From Mycolicibacterium neoaurum (lineage in GTDB: Bacteria; Actinomycetota; Actinomycetes; Mycobacteriales; Mycobacteriaceae), in the NCBI RefSeq assembly GCF_036946495.1, contig NZ_JAQIIX010000002.1, positions 434,001 to 498,000 of the forward strand: DNA of 64,000 nt, given 5' to 3'. A program made the position numbers and the translations under genes. Below the pieces are notes generated by a model. The model ran no database searches. It was not told where the DNA came from and was given only the letters and a program-made list of their open reading frames with translations. This document shows positions 34,731 to 43,645 of this stretch, piece by piece. How positions within the stretch are numbered: the first letter of the stretch is position 1; every line of letters begins with the position of its first letter.

Positions 34731-35690
34731 CTAAGCGGGCGGCCGGTAAGGCTCCCCGGTGCGGGCCATCCCCGCCGCGCGGCCCTTGCCCGCCACCACC
34801 AACGCCATCTTTCGGCTGGCCTCGTCGATCATCTCGTCGTCCAGCATCACCGCCCCGCGCGCACCGCCGGCTCGCGAGGTATGCCACGCGTAGGCCTCCA
34901 GAATCAGTTCGGCCCGGTCGTAATCGGCCTGACGCGGACTGAACAATTCGTTGCCCGCGGCGATCTGATCGGGATGCAGCACCCATTTACCGTCATAGCC
35001 CAGGGCCGCGGACCGGCCCGCGACGCGGCGGAAGCCCTCGACATCCCGCACCTTCACATACGGACCGTCGATGGCGTTGATGCCGTGGGCCCGGGCTGCG
35101 ACCAGGATCGTCATCAGCACGTGGTGGTGCGCATCGCCGATGTCGTAACCGTCGGGCTGCCCACCGACCTCGAGGGTCCGCATGTTCAGGCTGGCCGCCA
35201 TGTCACCGGGGCCCAGCACCAGGGCCTGCACCCGCGGCGCGGCGGCGATCGCGTTGATGTTGACCAAGCCCTTGGCGTCCTCGATCTGCGGTTCAATACC
35301 GATGCGCCCGACGGGCAGGTCATGCGTCCGCTCCAGCTGGGTCAGCAGCAGATCCAGGGCATGGACGTGAGTAACGTCGGAGACCTTGGGCAGCACGATG
35401 AGATCGAGCTGCGCGCCCGCACCGGCGACGACCTCGATCACATCGGCATGCGTCCACGGCGTGGTCCAGTCGTTGACCCGCACCCCGCGCAGCGCCTGAT
35501 CCGACCAGCCCGGCTCGGCCAGCGCGGCGGCCACCCGCGAGCGCGCCGCGGCCTTGGCGTCGGCCGCGACCGCATCCTCCAGATCCAGAAACACCTGGTC
35601 GGCGGCGAGCGTCTTGGCCTTCTCGATCATTTTGTCGCTGCTACCCGGAACGGACAGGCAGGTTCGGCGGGGGCGATACAGGTTGTCCAC
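34731..35690 (-). CDS. HpcH/HpaI aldolase, CitE-like (malyl-CoA lyase type)
   Basis: 319 aa TIM-barrel enzyme of the citrate lyase beta/malyl-CoA lyase group. Motifs: RTCLSVPGSSDKMIEKA, FLDLEDAVAADAKAAAR (Glu/Asp metal ligand), VRVND, LPKVSD, EPQIEDAKGL and LGPGDMAASL. It has the C-terminal lid typical of (methyl)malyl-CoA lyases. It cleaves or forms a malyl-type CoA thioester; the exact CoA substrate is not decided by sequence. GTG start at 35690, divergent from the next gene across only 25 nt. Confidence 0.82.
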   Translation of the reverse strand: MDNLYRPRRTCLSVPGSSDKMIEKAKTLAADQVFLDLEDAVAADAKAAARSRVAAALAEPGWSDQALRGVRVNDWTTPWTHADVIEVVAGAGAQLDLIVLPKVSDVTHVHALDLLLTQLERTHDLPVGRIGIEPQIEDAKGLVNINAIAAAPRVQALVLGPGDMAASLNMRTLEVGGQPDGYDIGDAHHHVLMTILVAARAHGINAIDGPYVKVRDVEGFRRVAGRSAALGYDGKWVLHPDQIAAGNELFSPRQADYDRAELILEAYAWHTSRAGGARGAVMLDDEMIDEASRKMALVVAGKGRAAGMARTGEPYRPPA

Positions 35691-35702
35691 GGCTCAAGTC
35701 TC

Positions 35703-35708
35703 TACGCT
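35703..35708 (+). promoter_or_regulatory. -10 box (TACGCT) for a leaderless start
   Basis: TACGCT ends seven bases before the ATG at 35716, in the 25-nt divergent gap with the citE-like gene. Confidence 0.5.
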
Positions 35709-35715
35709 TTGTCCC

Positions 35716-37008
35716 ATGGTTGCGGTCACCCGGGTGTATGCGGCCCGCCTTGCGGGCATGGTCGTGCTGGGCCCGGACGGCGAATCCGTCGGGCGGGTCC
35801 GCGACATCGTGGTGAGCATCAGCATCGTCCGCCAACAACCACGCGTTCTCGGCCTCGTCGTCGAATTGCTCACCCGCAAAAGGATTTTCGTGCCGATCCT
35901 GCGCGTCACCGCGATAGAACCGGGCACCGTGACGCTGTCCACCGGAAACGTCTCCCTGCGCCGATTCTCCCAGCGGCCCGGTGAGGTGCTGGCGCTGGGC
36001 CAGATACTGGAAACCCGGGTGCGGGTCGACGATCCCGATCTGGAGCAGCTGGCCGGGATGGATGTCGTCGTCGTCGATCTGGGCATCGAGCAGACCCGCA
36101 CCAGAGACTGGATGGTCACGAAGGTGGCCGTCCGCCCGCAACGCAGGCTCGGCCGACGCAGCAATGTCTATTCGGTGGACTGGAAGCACGTGCACGGCCT
36201 GACACCGTCCGGTCTGGCGATGCCCGATCAGGGAGTCGCGCAGCTGCTCGAGCAATTCCAGGGTCAACGCCCGGTCCAGGTCGCCGACGCGATCCGGGAT
36301 CTGCCTGCCAAACGGCGGTTCGAGGTCGTCAACGCACTCGATGACGAACGGCTGGCCGATGTGCTCCAGGAACTGCCCGAAGACGAGCAGGCAACGGTGC
36401 TGCGGCAGCTCAAGACCGACCGCGCCGCCGACGTGCTGGAGGCGATGGACCCCGATGATGCCGCCGACCTGTTGGGGTCGATGGCCCCCGCCGACGCCGA
36501 ACAGTTCCTGCGCCGGATGGATCCCGAGGACTCCGAGGATGTCCGGCGACTGCTCAGCCACTCGCCGAACACTGCCGGTGGTCTGATGACCTCCGAGCCG
36601 GTGGTGTTGGCGCCCGATACCACCGTCGCCGAGGCGCTGGCCCGGGTCCGCGATCCGGACCTCACACCGGCGCTGGCCTCGCTGGTGTTCGTGGTGCGCC
36701 CGCCGACCGCCACGCCGACCGGCCGCTATCTGGGTTGCGTCCACCTACAGCGGTTACTGCGCGAACCGCCCGCCGCGCTGGTCAGCGGCATCGTCGACAC
36801 CGATCTGCCGAGCCTGCGCCCCGACGAGCCGCTGGGCGCACTGACCCGGTACTTCGCCGCCTACAACCTGGTCTGTGGGCCGGTGGTGGACGAGGAGAAC
36901 CATCTGTTGGGTGCGGTGTCTGTCGACGACGTGTTGGACCACCTGCTGCCCGACAACTGGCGAGAGCACGAGGGCGAACCGGTGATCATGACGGACTCCG
37001 CGACATGA
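35716..37008 (+). CDS. PRC-barrel/MgtE-N/CBS domain protein (Rv1232c-like)
   Basis: 430 aa, no membrane helices. Residues about 5-80 are a PRC-barrel-like module (GPDGESVGRVRDIVVS). A second PRC-like repeat runs to about 170, then an MgtE intracellular N domain (residues about 175-295, DLPAKRRFEVVNALDDERLADVLQELPEDEQ). A CBS pair follows (GGLMTSEPVVLAPDTTVAEALARV; CGPVVDEENHLLGAVSVDDVLDHL). This resembles the cytosolic sensor half of MgtE magnesium channels without the channel. A Mg2+- or nucleotide-sensing role is inferred. Its stop overlaps the ATG of a micro-ORF leading into the DUF1003 gene. Confidence 0.85.
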   Translation: MVAVTRVYAARLAGMVVLGPDGESVGRVRDIVVSISIVRQQPRVLGLVVELLTRKRIFVPILRVTAIEPGTVTLSTGNVSLRRFSQRPGEVLALGQILETRVRVDDPDLEQLAGMDVVVVDLGIEQTRTRDWMVTKVAVRPQRRLGRRSNVYSVDWKHVHGLTPSGLAMPDQGVAQLLEQFQGQRPVQVADAIRDLPAKRRFEVVNALDDERLADVLQELPEDEQATVLRQLKTDRAADVLEAMDPDDAADLLGSMAPADAEQFLRRMDPEDSEDVRRLLSHSPNTAGGLMTSEPVVLAPDTTVAEALARVRDPDLTPALASLVFVVRPPTATPTGRYLGCVHLQRLLREPPAALVSGIVDTDLPSLRPDEPLGALTRYFAAYNLVCGPVVDEENHLLGAVSVDDVLDHLLPDNWREHEGEPVIMTDSAT

Positions 37009-37049
37009 GCCGGGCCGACACCGCCGCGTCCGGGAAGGTCGTCGGATGA
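37005..37049 (+). CDS. Micro-ORF (14 aa) bridging the MgtE-N gene and the DUF1003 gene
   Basis: ATG at 37005 overlaps the upstream stop as ATGA; its TGA (37047-37049) overlaps the downstream ATG at 37046 as ATGA. The product (MSRADTAASGKVVG) has no recognised motif. Likely a translational coupling device, or an N-terminal remnant. An AGGTCG stretch before the downstream ATG is only a weak ribosome site. Confidence 0.35.
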   Translation: MSRADTAASGKVVG

Positions 37050-37603
37050 GCGACTCCGCGCGCCAGCGCCTCGACACCCCCCGCCGATCACGCTCCCTTC
37101 GCCCCCGCTTCGATGTCGAGGCGGTGGGGCGGGTCAGCGAGAGCATCGCGCGGTTCCTGGGCACCGGCCGCTATCTGGCCATCCAGACCATCGTGGTGAT
37201 CGTCTGGATCCTGTTGAACGTCGGCGCTTTCGCCTGGCAGTGGGACCCGTATCCGTTCATCCTGCTCAACCTGGCGTTCTCCACCCAGGCGGCCTACGCC
37301 GCACCGCTGATCCTGCTGGCCCAGAACCGTCAGGAGAACCGGGACCGGGTGTCGTTGGAGGAAGACCGCCGCCGCGCCGAGCAGACCAAGGCCGATACCG
37401 AGTACCTGGCCCGGGAGCTGGCGGCGCTGCGGCTGGCCGTGGGCGAGGTGGTCACCCGCGACTACATGCGTCGCGAGTTGGAGGACCTGCGCGACATGCT
37501 GGTCGAACTGGTGCCGCCCAAACCGAAGAAGAACAAGGGCAAACGAGCGGTGGCCGACATCGCCGAGGCGGATGGTTCCGACGAATCCGAACAGGATCAG
37601 TGA
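37046..37603 (+). CDS. DUF1003 membrane protein (Rv1231c-like)
   Basis: 185 aa. An arginine-rich start is followed by the DUF1003 core: SIARFLGTGRYLAIQTIVVIVWILLNV (helix 1) and DPYPFILLNLAFSTQAAYAAPLILLAQNRQ (helix 2). A long charged coiled-coil (RVSLEEDRRRAEQTKADTEYLARELAALRL) and a Lys/Asp-rich tail follow. Function is unknown. It is the second gene of the MgtE-N pair, as Rv1231c follows Rv1232c, so a shared role is likely. Confidence 0.85.
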   Translation: MSDSARQRLDTPRRSRSLRPRFDVEAVGRVSESIARFLGTGRYLAIQTIVVIVWILLNVGAFAWQWDPYPFILLNLAFSTQAAYAAPLILLAQNRQENRDRVSLEEDRRRAEQTKADTEYLARELAALRLAVGEVVTRDYMRRELEDLRDMLVELVPPKPKKNKGKRAVADIAEADGSDESEQDQ

Positions 37604-37604
37604 A

Positions 37605-37637
37605 CCCATTGGCCCACCACGCCGACGTCGCAATGGG
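37605..37637. terminator. Small inverted repeat after the DUF1003 gene
   Basis: CCCATTG and CAATGGG pair over seven bases around a 19-nt loop, two bases after the stop codon. A weak terminator candidate. Confidence 0.35.
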
Positions 37638-37686
37638 TATGGTGACCTGGTTCACAACGGTCGGGTAACGGATTTAGGACGGTTGA

Positions 37687-39027
37687 GTGGCAAAACGGGG
37701 AAGCGCCGCCCTCGCAGCGGCGCGGCGCCACGCTGATCAGGCGCTCCGGTCCGTGGCCGAATCGGCTCCCAGCTCACGCGGGTTGTTGGGTGTCGCCGTG
37801 CTCGCCCCGCTGGTGCTGACGCTCGGCGTCGGCGCGTCAGGGCCATCGATCAAACCCGTGCTGGAGGCGACCGTCACCCCGCTGGCCGCGGTGGTGCCCA
37901 CCCCGGACGAAAGTGCCGGCGCGGTCGTGGTTCCCGTCTACCGGGCGCCGCGGCCGTTCCAGACCGCGGGCACCGCGCTGACCGCTCCCCCGCCCGCCGC
38001 GGTGGTCAGCTCGCCGGGCAGCCTGCGTATCCCGACGGTCGCCCTCAACGCCTACCGCAACGCCGAACGGATGATGGCCTCCGCCGCACCGAACTGCGGG
38101 ATGAGCTGGAATCTGCTGGCCGGTATCGGCCGCATCGAGTCCATGCACGCCAGCAACGGCGCCACCGATATCAACGGCACCGCGGTGCGGCCGATCCTCG
38201 GCCCGGCGCTGGACGGCTCGCTGCCCGGTAACGAGGTCATCGTGCAGAGCCGCAACAACGACCGGATCACCTATGCCCAGGCGATGGGCCCGATGCAGTT
38301 CCTGCCCGGCACCTGGTCGCGGTACGCCTCCGACGGCAACGGTGACGGCAAGGCCGAGGTGCAGAACCTCTTCGACGCCACCCTGGCCGCAGCCCGCTAC
38401 CTGTGCAGCGGCGGGCTGAACATGCGTGATCAGAGCCAGGTGATGACGGCGATCCTGCGCTACAACAACTCCGTGGCCTATGCCCGTAACGTGCTGGGGT
38501 GGGCGGCGGCCTACGCCACCGGGGTGGTGCCAGTGGATCTGCCGCCGATCACCGGCTCCGTGCCACAGCTGCGTGACGCGAACGTGCACCTCGCGACCAA
38601 CGCCGAGGGGCTGGGACCGGGCCTGCCGCTCAATGCGCTGGGACTGCCGTCGACCGATCCGATGGCCGTGATGCCGTTCTTCGATCTGGGCCGGGCCAAC
38701 GTCGCCGACCGGTTGCCGGTGCCGCCAGGGCCGGATCAGCCTGCGGCCGTACCGAATTGCGCCGTCTTCTGCATCGGGGAAAACAAGCCCGTCCCTGCAG
38801 CACCGTTCAACCCGTTCGCACCCCCGCCGCCGGCCGCGCCGTTCAATCCGTTCGCCCCGCCCCCGGTCGCGCCGCCCGCGCCGTTCAATCCGTTCGCCCC
38901 GCCCCCGGTCGCGCCGCCCGCGCCGTTCAACCCGTTCGCGCCCCCGCCGGCGCCGGCCCCGGTCGCGCCGGTGCTCCCGGCAGCAGTGGGCCCGGCTCCG
39001 GGCCCCGCGCCCGGTCCCGCGGCCTGA
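37687..39027 (+). CDS. Secreted transglycosylase-like (MltB-type SLT) protein, Rv1230c-like
   Basis: 446 aa from the GTG at 37687. An N-terminal signal or anchor helix (LLGVAVLAPLVLTLGVGAS) precedes a lytic transglycosylase-type domain at about 125-290. GRIESMHASNG carries the catalytic Glu, and MGPMQFLPGTWSRYASDGNGDGKAEVQNLFDA is the family core. Muramidase-like cleavage of peptidoglycan is inferred. The C-terminus (about 360-446) is Pro/Ala-rich with four NPFAPPP repeats, typical of wall-spanning tails in secreted mycobacterial proteins. Confidence 0.85.
   Translation: MAKRGSAALAAARRHADQALRSVAESAPSSRGLLGVAVLAPLVLTLGVGASGPSIKPVLEATVTPLAAVVPTPDESAGAVVVPVYRAPRPFQTAGTALTAPPPAAVVSSPGSLRIPTVALNAYRNAERMMASAAPNCGMSWNLLAGIGRIESMHASNGATDINGTAVRPILGPALDGSLPGNEVIVQSRNNDRITYAQAMGPMQFLPGTWSRYASDGNGDGKAEVQNLFDATLAAARYLCSGGLNMRDQSQVMTAILRYNNSVAYARNVLGWAAAYATGVVPVDLPPITGSVPQLRDANVHLATNAEGLGPGLPLNALGLPSTDPMAVMPFFDLGRANVADRLPVPPGPDQPAAVPNCAVFCIGENKPVPAAPFNPFAPPPPAAPFNPFAPPPVAPPAPFNPFAPPPVAPPAPFNPFAPPPAPAPVAPVLPAAVGPAPGPAPGPAA
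38803..38946. repeat. Tandem repeats encoding NPFAPPP units
   Basis: Four copies of CCGTTCAA(T/C)CCGTTCGC occur at about 38803, 38839, 38881 and 38923, with periods of 36, 42 and 42 bp. The last two intervals are almost identical in DNA, which suggests recent duplication. All stay in frame. Confidence 0.8.
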
Positions 39028-39087
39028 GCCACCGAGGTAACCAACCGACGAGTCGGCCCGGCGGTCCGATGGTCGACGACAGCGGCC

Positions 39088-39093
39088 TAGACT
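39088..39093 (+). promoter_or_regulatory. -10 box (TAGACT) of mrp
   Basis: TAGACT ends eight bases before the ATG at 39102 and supports that start for mrp over the in-frame ATG at 39069, which lies upstream of the box. Confidence 0.45.
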
Positions 39094-39101
39094 CGGTGGC
39101 A

Positions 39102-40244
39102 ATGTCCTCGACACATACCGACCTGAAAGCCGCGGTGCGCTCCGCGCTGAGCAAGGTCGTCGACCCCGAACTGCGCCGTCCGATCACCGAGGTCGGCATG
39201 GTCAAGAGCGTCAGCATCGCCGACGACCACTCCGTCGCCGTCGAGATCTACCTGACCACCTCTGCCTGCCCGAAGAAGACCGAAATCGTGGACAAGGTCA
39301 CCGCCGCGGTGACCGATGTGCCCGGCACCGGCGCGGTCACCGTCGCCCTCGACGTGATGAACGACGAACAGCGCGCCGAGTTGCGCAAGCTGCTGCGCGG
39401 CGATTCCCGCGAGCCGGTCATCCCGTTCGCCCAGCCGAACTCGCTGACCCGGGTGTATGCCGTCGCCTCCGGCAAGGGCGGTGTCGGCAAGTCCAGCGTC
39501 ACGGTGAACCTGGCCGCCGCGCTCGCCGCACGTGGGCTGCAGGTCGGTGTCCTCGACGCCGATATCTACGGCCATTCGGTGCCGCGGATGATGGGCATCG
39601 TCGATCGGCCCACTCAGGTCGACTCGATGATCCTGCCGCCGATCGCCCATGACGTGAAGGTCATCTCGATCGCGATGTTCACCCAGGGCAACACGCCGGT
39701 GGTGTGGCGCGGGCCGATGCTGCACCGGGCGCTGCAGCAGTTCCTCGCCGACGTCTACTGGGGCGACCTGGACGTCCTGCTGCTCGATCTGCCGCCCGGC
39801 ACCGGTGACATCGCGATCTCGGTGTCCCAGCTGATCCCCGGCGCGGAGATCCTGGTCGTCACGACCCCGCAGTCCGCGGCCGCCGAGGTCGCCGAGCGCG
39901 CCGGTGCCATCGCACTGCAGACCCGCCAACGCATCGTCGGCGTGGTCGAGAACATGGCCGGCCTGACGCTGCCGGACGGCACCGTCATGCAGGTGTTCGG
40001 CGAGGGCGGCGGCCGACAGGTCGCCGAGTCCCTCACCCGTTCGGTCGGTGCCGAGGTCCCGCTACTGGGGCAGGTGCCGCTGGAACCCGAGCTGGTGTCC
40101 GCGGGCGATACCGGGGTGCCGCTGGTGTTGTCGGCCCCAGATTCGCCGGCGGGCAGGGAACTGCGCAAGGTCGCCGACGCGCTCGGTGCGCGCAAGCGCG
40201 GCCTGGCCGGCATGTCGCTGGGTCTGGATCCGGCCGGACGCTAG
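39102..40244 (+). CDS. mrp: Iron-sulfur cluster carrier ATPase Mrp/ApbC
   Basis: 380 aa. An N-terminal MIP18/DUF59 domain (about 1-95, VVDPELRRPITEVGMVKSV) is followed by a ParA/MinD-like P-loop ATPase. The deviant Walker A is GKGGVGKSS, then DADIYGHSVPRMMG and DLPPGTGDIAISVSQ. Mrp-type proteins bind and transfer Fe-S clusters. A Cys in the C-terminal half is not obvious; the typical CxxC for cluster binding (family NM-CxxC) is replaced here by NMAGL, as in many actinobacterial Mrps. Convergent with tatB. Confidence 0.88.
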   Translation: MSSTHTDLKAAVRSALSKVVDPELRRPITEVGMVKSVSIADDHSVAVEIYLTTSACPKKTEIVDKVTAAVTDVPGTGAVTVALDVMNDEQRAELRKLLRGDSREPVIPFAQPNSLTRVYAVASGKGGVGKSSVTVNLAAALAARGLQVGVLDADIYGHSVPRMMGIVDRPTQVDSMILPPIAHDVKVISIAMFTQGNTPVVWRGPMLHRALQQFLADVYWGDLDVLLLDLPPGTGDIAISVSQLIPGAEILVVTTPQSAAAEVAERAGAIALQTRQRIVGVVENMAGLTLPDGTVMQVFGEGGGRQVAESLTRSVGAEVPLLGQVPLEPELVSAGDTGVPLVLSAPDSPAGRELRKVADALGARKRGLAGMSLGLDPAGR

Positions 40245-40256
40245 CCGGGTACCGAC

Positions 40257-40658
40257 TCAGGTTGCGTCCGTGTCGAACCTGGTGGGTCCGGGTTCGCGCG
40301 GGGCCGGCGGGGTCTCCGGGACGACCGGTGTGGGTGCATCGGGAGATACCGGTTTGACCGGCTTGTCGAAATTGCCGGTCAGGAACGAGTCATCCCCGTC
40401 GAGCAGGTGTTTTGTCAGTGCGGCCCGCGGCGTCATGCCGCGAAGCTTCTGCAACTCGCTCAGGGGTTGACGAAGGTCGTCGAACTCGGGGCCGAGGTCC
40501 TCGCGCAGTTGGTTGGTGGCGCCACTGAGATACTCGCGCGCCTGGCGTACCGCGTTGGAGGTCCACCGGATCGCTCCGGGCAACCGTTCCGGGCCGAGGA
40601 TGACCAGACCGGCCACCACCAGGATGAGCATCTCGCCCCATCCGACATTGGCGAACAT
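40257..40658 (-). CDS. tatB: Sec-independent translocase protein TatB
   Basis: 133 aa. A single N-terminal membrane helix with family hinge MFANVGWGEMLILVVAGLVILGPERLP is followed by an amphipathic helix (GAIRWTSNAVRQAREYLSGA), a charged stretch and a Pro-rich cytoplasmic tail. TatB works with TatC in recognising twin-arginine signals. The gene starts one base after the htrA stop, in the sigE-rseA-htrA-tatB cluster found in mycobacteria. Confidence 0.93.
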   Translation of the reverse strand: MFANVGWGEMLILVVAGLVILGPERLPGAIRWTSNAVRQAREYLSGATNQLREDLGPEFDDLRQPLSELQKLRGMTPRAALTKHLLDGDDSFLTGNFDKPVKPVSPDAPTPVVPETPPAPREPGPTRFDTDAT

Positions 40659-40659
40659 C

Positions 40660-42150
40660 TCAGGCCGTGCCGTCGCCGATCGGCGTGACGGTCAACGTGA
40701 CCGGGCGCCCGTCACGCAGCACCTCGACCGGGGCGGGCTCGCCGATCTTCAGCTGACGGACGGCGACGACGAACTCATCGGCGTCTGCCACCTTCCGGTT
40801 GCCGATCTTGATCACCACGTCATTCTCCAGGATGCCCGCCCGCTCGGCAGGCCCGCCGGCCTTGACGTTGGCGATCTGGGCTCCGGAAGCCAGATCATTG
40901 CTGACCGAGCGGGCCGTCAGGCCCAGCGACGGGTGCTCGATCTTGCCCGCCTCGATCAGCTTCTGGACGACATCCTTGACTTCGTTTACGGGAATGGCGA
41001 AGCCGAGGCCACTGGCGCTGTCGGACAACGACTTTCCTGCCGTGTTGATGCCGATGACCTCGGCGTTCATGTTGATCAGCGGGCCACCGGAGTTGCCGTG
41101 GTTGATCGACGCGTCGGTCTGCACACCGTCGATCACGGTGTCGGTGTCCGAACCGTCCCCGGACAGCGGGAGCGGTCGATGTAGCGCGCTGATGATGCCG
41201 CTGGTGACGGTGCTGCGCAGACCCAGCGGCGCTCCGGCAGCGATGACTTCCTCGCCGACCTGCAGCTTCTCGGAGTCACCGAGCCTGGCCACGGTCAGGT
41301 TGTCGACGTTGTCGACCTTGAGCACCGCGAGGTCGGTCTTGGGATCCCGGCCGACGAGATTGGCCGGCACCGACTTGCCATCGTTGAAGACAACGAACAT
41401 CTTGAACTTGGCCGGGTTCTTGGCGGCCTCGGAGATGACGTGGTTGTTGGTCACGATGTAACCGCGGCCGTCGACCACCACACCGGATCCCTGGGATCCC
41501 GACTGATCGCTGGTGGCCTCGATGGTGACCACCGAGTCGGCCACCGCGGCGGCCACCTCGGCGAGCCGGCCCGCGGGTTGGGCGGGCAGATCGCTGGTCT
41601 CCAGGGTCACCTTAGAGGTGGTGAAGGCCTCGACGACCTCGGCGGTCTTGTTGCCGACCAGACCGCCCAGCGCGCCGATCAGCAGGGCGATCAGCGCCAG
41701 GATCACCAGCGCGACGACCGAGACCTTGCGACCGAAGAGGACGTCGCGCACCCCGAGCTTGCCCTGCGGCGCCTGCGTCACCACCGGCGCGGAGGCCACC
41801 ACGGCCGGTGCACCCAGCGCTGCGGCCGCGGCCGGGTCGCGCCACGGGTCGGGGGTGTCGTCCTCATCGGGGAGGTTCTCGGCTTCCAACGCACCGGCAT
41901 CGGCCGGATGACGCTGCAGCGACTCGCCGCCGGCGTACGGCCGGCCGAACGCCTCGGCCAGCACCGGATCGGGGTTCAGGCTCTTGGGGGTGTACTCGCC
42001 CTGATCGATGTGCTTGTCCGCACCGAGGAACGAGCCGGACACGCCGGCGGGTCGACCGAAGGCGCGTTGGGAGGCCGGATCCACCGGCGGACGCGACACC
42101 GGGCGGGGAGCCAACCGAGGGTTGTTACCCGATTCGTCCTTGTTGCTCAC
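40660..42150 (-). CDS. htrA: Membrane serine protease HtrA
   Basis: 496 aa. A cytoplasmic N-terminus of about 130 disordered residues leads to one membrane helix (VSVVALVILALIALLIGALGGLVG, about 140-163). The extracytoplasmic trypsin-like domain has VTNNHVISEA (His), DPKTDLAVLKV (Asp) and HGNSGGPL (Ser). A PDZ domain follows (about 390-490; GLTARSVSNDLASGAQIANV). HtrA degrades misfolded envelope proteins and in mycobacteria sits beside the SigE system. Follows rseA with a 70-nt gap. Confidence 0.93.
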   Translation of the reverse strand: MSNKDESGNNPRLAPRPVSRPPVDPASQRAFGRPAGVSGSFLGADKHIDQGEYTPKSLNPDPVLAEAFGRPYAGGESLQRHPADAGALEAENLPDEDDTPDPWRDPAAAAALGAPAVVASAPVVTQAPQGKLGVRDVLFGRKVSVVALVILALIALLIGALGGLVGNKTAEVVEAFTTSKVTLETSDLPAQPAGRLAEVAAAVADSVVTIEATSDQSGSQGSGVVVDGRGYIVTNNHVISEAAKNPAKFKMFVVFNDGKSVPANLVGRDPKTDLAVLKVDNVDNLTVARLGDSEKLQVGEEVIAAGAPLGLRSTVTSGIISALHRPLPLSGDGSDTDTVIDGVQTDASINHGNSGGPLINMNAEVIGINTAGKSLSDSASGLGFAIPVNEVKDVVQKLIEAGKIEHPSLGLTARSVSNDLASGAQIANVKAGGPAERAGILENDVVIKIGNRKVADADEFVVAVRQLKIGEPAPVEVLRDGRPVTLTVTPIGDGTA

Positions 42151-42220
42151 CCGTGCATCACTCCCCGGTCACAGCACGCATCCGAGACGGGACGCGCGAC
42201 TACTGGTCTCGATTGCAACC

Positions 42221-42616
42221 CTACCGGCGCTTACGGCGCGCCCTGGCGACGCCGTCTGCGACGCGCTGAGGGTCTTCGACGGACGGCTGCTCCGGTGGAT
42301 CCCGGTCCGGGATCTGGGACAACAGGCCGAGCAGCGAGCTGGGCATCGCGATATGGCAGGAATCGCGCAGCGCGGTACGGGCCTGACGCTGTGCCTCCAC
42401 CTCGTCGGCGCACAGCGGGCACAGCGAGAGGTGGTGACCGGCGCGCAGATGTGCCGTCATCCGGAGTTCACCGTCGACGAACGCGGCGATGGCCTCGGGC
42501 GAGAGATGCTCGGTCGAGCCGAACCGGCGTGGACCCACCGGGGCGCTGCTCTGCGAGGCGAACTGGGTGGGCAGCCAGGAGAAAGCACGACGAAATACAT
42601 CGCCAGGGTCGGCCAT
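42221..42616 (-). CDS. rseA: Anti-sigma E factor RseA
   Basis: 131 aa from the ATG at 42616 behind GGAG. Carries a ZAS-type zinc motif: HHLSLCPLCADE with the His-x3-Cys-x2-Cys pattern near residue 60-70. A Lys/Arg-rich C-terminus follows. RseA holds SigE and is released by phosphorylation-driven ClpC1P2 degradation in M. tuberculosis. No membrane helix is seen, in keeping with a cytosolic anti-sigma factor. It follows sigE by about 90 nt. Confidence 0.9.
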   Translation of the reverse strand: MADPGDVFRRAFSWLPTQFASQSSAPVGPRRFGSTEHLSPEAIAAFVDGELRMTAHLRAGHHLSLCPLCADEVEAQRQARTALRDSCHIAMPSSLLGLLSQIPDRDPPEQPSVEDPQRVADGVARARRKRR

Positions 42617-42705
42617 CGCCCCGCTCCTTCCGGTTCGCCGCGTCGTCGCACCGACAACACTCACTCGAATGTAGCGCGGCATGCCGCGGTGCACACCAGG
42701 ACGGC

Positions 42706-43512
42706 TCAGGCCGAGGCGCTCAGCTGATCGGAGTGCTTGGCCAGGTGCTCGCGCAGGGCCTGGCGACCGCGGTGGATGCGGCTTCGGACGGTGCCGAGCT
42801 TCACACCGAGGGTTGCACCGATCTCCTCGTACGACAGACCCTCGATATCGCAGAGCACGACGGCGGCACGGAACTCCGGCGGCAGTGAGTCCAGCGCTGC
42901 CTGCAGGTCCGGGCCCAACCGCGAATCGTGGTAGATCTGCTCGGGGTTCGGATCCTCGGCGGGCACCCGGTCATAGTCCTCGGGAAGCGCCTCCATGCGG
43001 ATGCGGGTGCGGCGACGGACCATGTCGAGGAACAGGTTGGTGGTGATGCGGTGCAACCAGCCTTCGAACGTGCCGGCCTGGTAGTTGTGCACCGATCGGA
43101 AGACCCTGATGAAGGTCTCCTGGGTCAGGTCCTCGGCGTCCTGCTGGTTGCCCGAAAGGCGGTAGGCCAGCCGATAGACGCGGTCGGCGTGTTGGCGCAC
43201 CAGCTCGTCCCAGGACGGCATGGCCGCCTTGTCGCCGGTGGCGTCGAACACCGCGGTGCCGGTCAGCTCGTCGGAGGGCTCAACCCAGTCACCGTCGGTG
43301 AACTGCTCCAGATGGGGCATGGTCACGGGGCTGGCAGCTGGGCTGCTCGTAGTGCTGGTTGAAGCGGTGATCGGATCCTCCAAATCGAGATGGCAGGCGG
43401 ACGTCTGCTCGTTGCTAGGGGCAACGTGGCCGGTGTCGGCCGTATTCCGAAGACGCAAGCTGTCGCCGTGTTCCATGCGTAGTACGTTCTCCCGCCGGGG
43501 TGTGCCAGGCAT
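42706..43512 (-). CDS. sigE: ECF sigma factor SigE
   Basis: 268 aa. A variable N-terminus of about 85 residues precedes the region-2 core (WDELVRQHADRVYRLAYRLSGNQQDAEDLTQETFIRVFRSV) and region 4 (LPPEFRAAVVLCDIEGLSYEEIGATLGVKLGTVRSRIHRGRQALREHL). Nearly identical to M. tuberculosis SigE in these regions. It directs the envelope and heat stress response, including htrA-type genes. Multiple in-frame starts exist in the N-terminus, as in M. tuberculosis, where alternative SigE isoforms are made. Divergent from the methyltransferase gene over 139 nt. Confidence 0.95.
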   Translation of the reverse strand: MPGTPRRENVLRMEHGDSLRLRNTADTGHVAPSNEQTSACHLDLEDPITASTSTTSSPAASPVTMPHLEQFTDGDWVEPSDELTGTAVFDATGDKAAMPSWDELVRQHADRVYRLAYRLSGNQQDAEDLTQETFIRVFRSVHNYQAGTFEGWLHRITTNLFLDMVRRRTRIRMEALPEDYDRVPAEDPNPEQIYHDSRLGPDLQAALDSLPPEFRAAVVLCDIEGLSYEEIGATLGVKLGTVRSRIHRGRQALREHLAKHSDQLSASA

Positions 43513-43639
43513 ATGAGCAAACTGAACAATTCCTGAGAAAGCAGATACCCCCGGCGCAACCAGGCAAAACGGGCAGATTTTCGATGTGATCTGCGCATCG
43601 CGGGCGGGCGTGTCGGCAGGCGTCTGAGCACCTCTGCTC

Positions 43640-43645
43640 TACGCT
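43640..43645 (+). promoter_or_regulatory. -10 box (TACGCT) for a leaderless start
   Basis: TACGCT ends six bases before the ATG at 43652, in the intergenic region shared with sigE. Confidence 0.5.

Noticed and set aside
38803..38946. Possible CRISPR-like or structural repeat array
   Set aside because: The repeats are in frame, contiguous and encode a proline-rich tail of a secreted protein.
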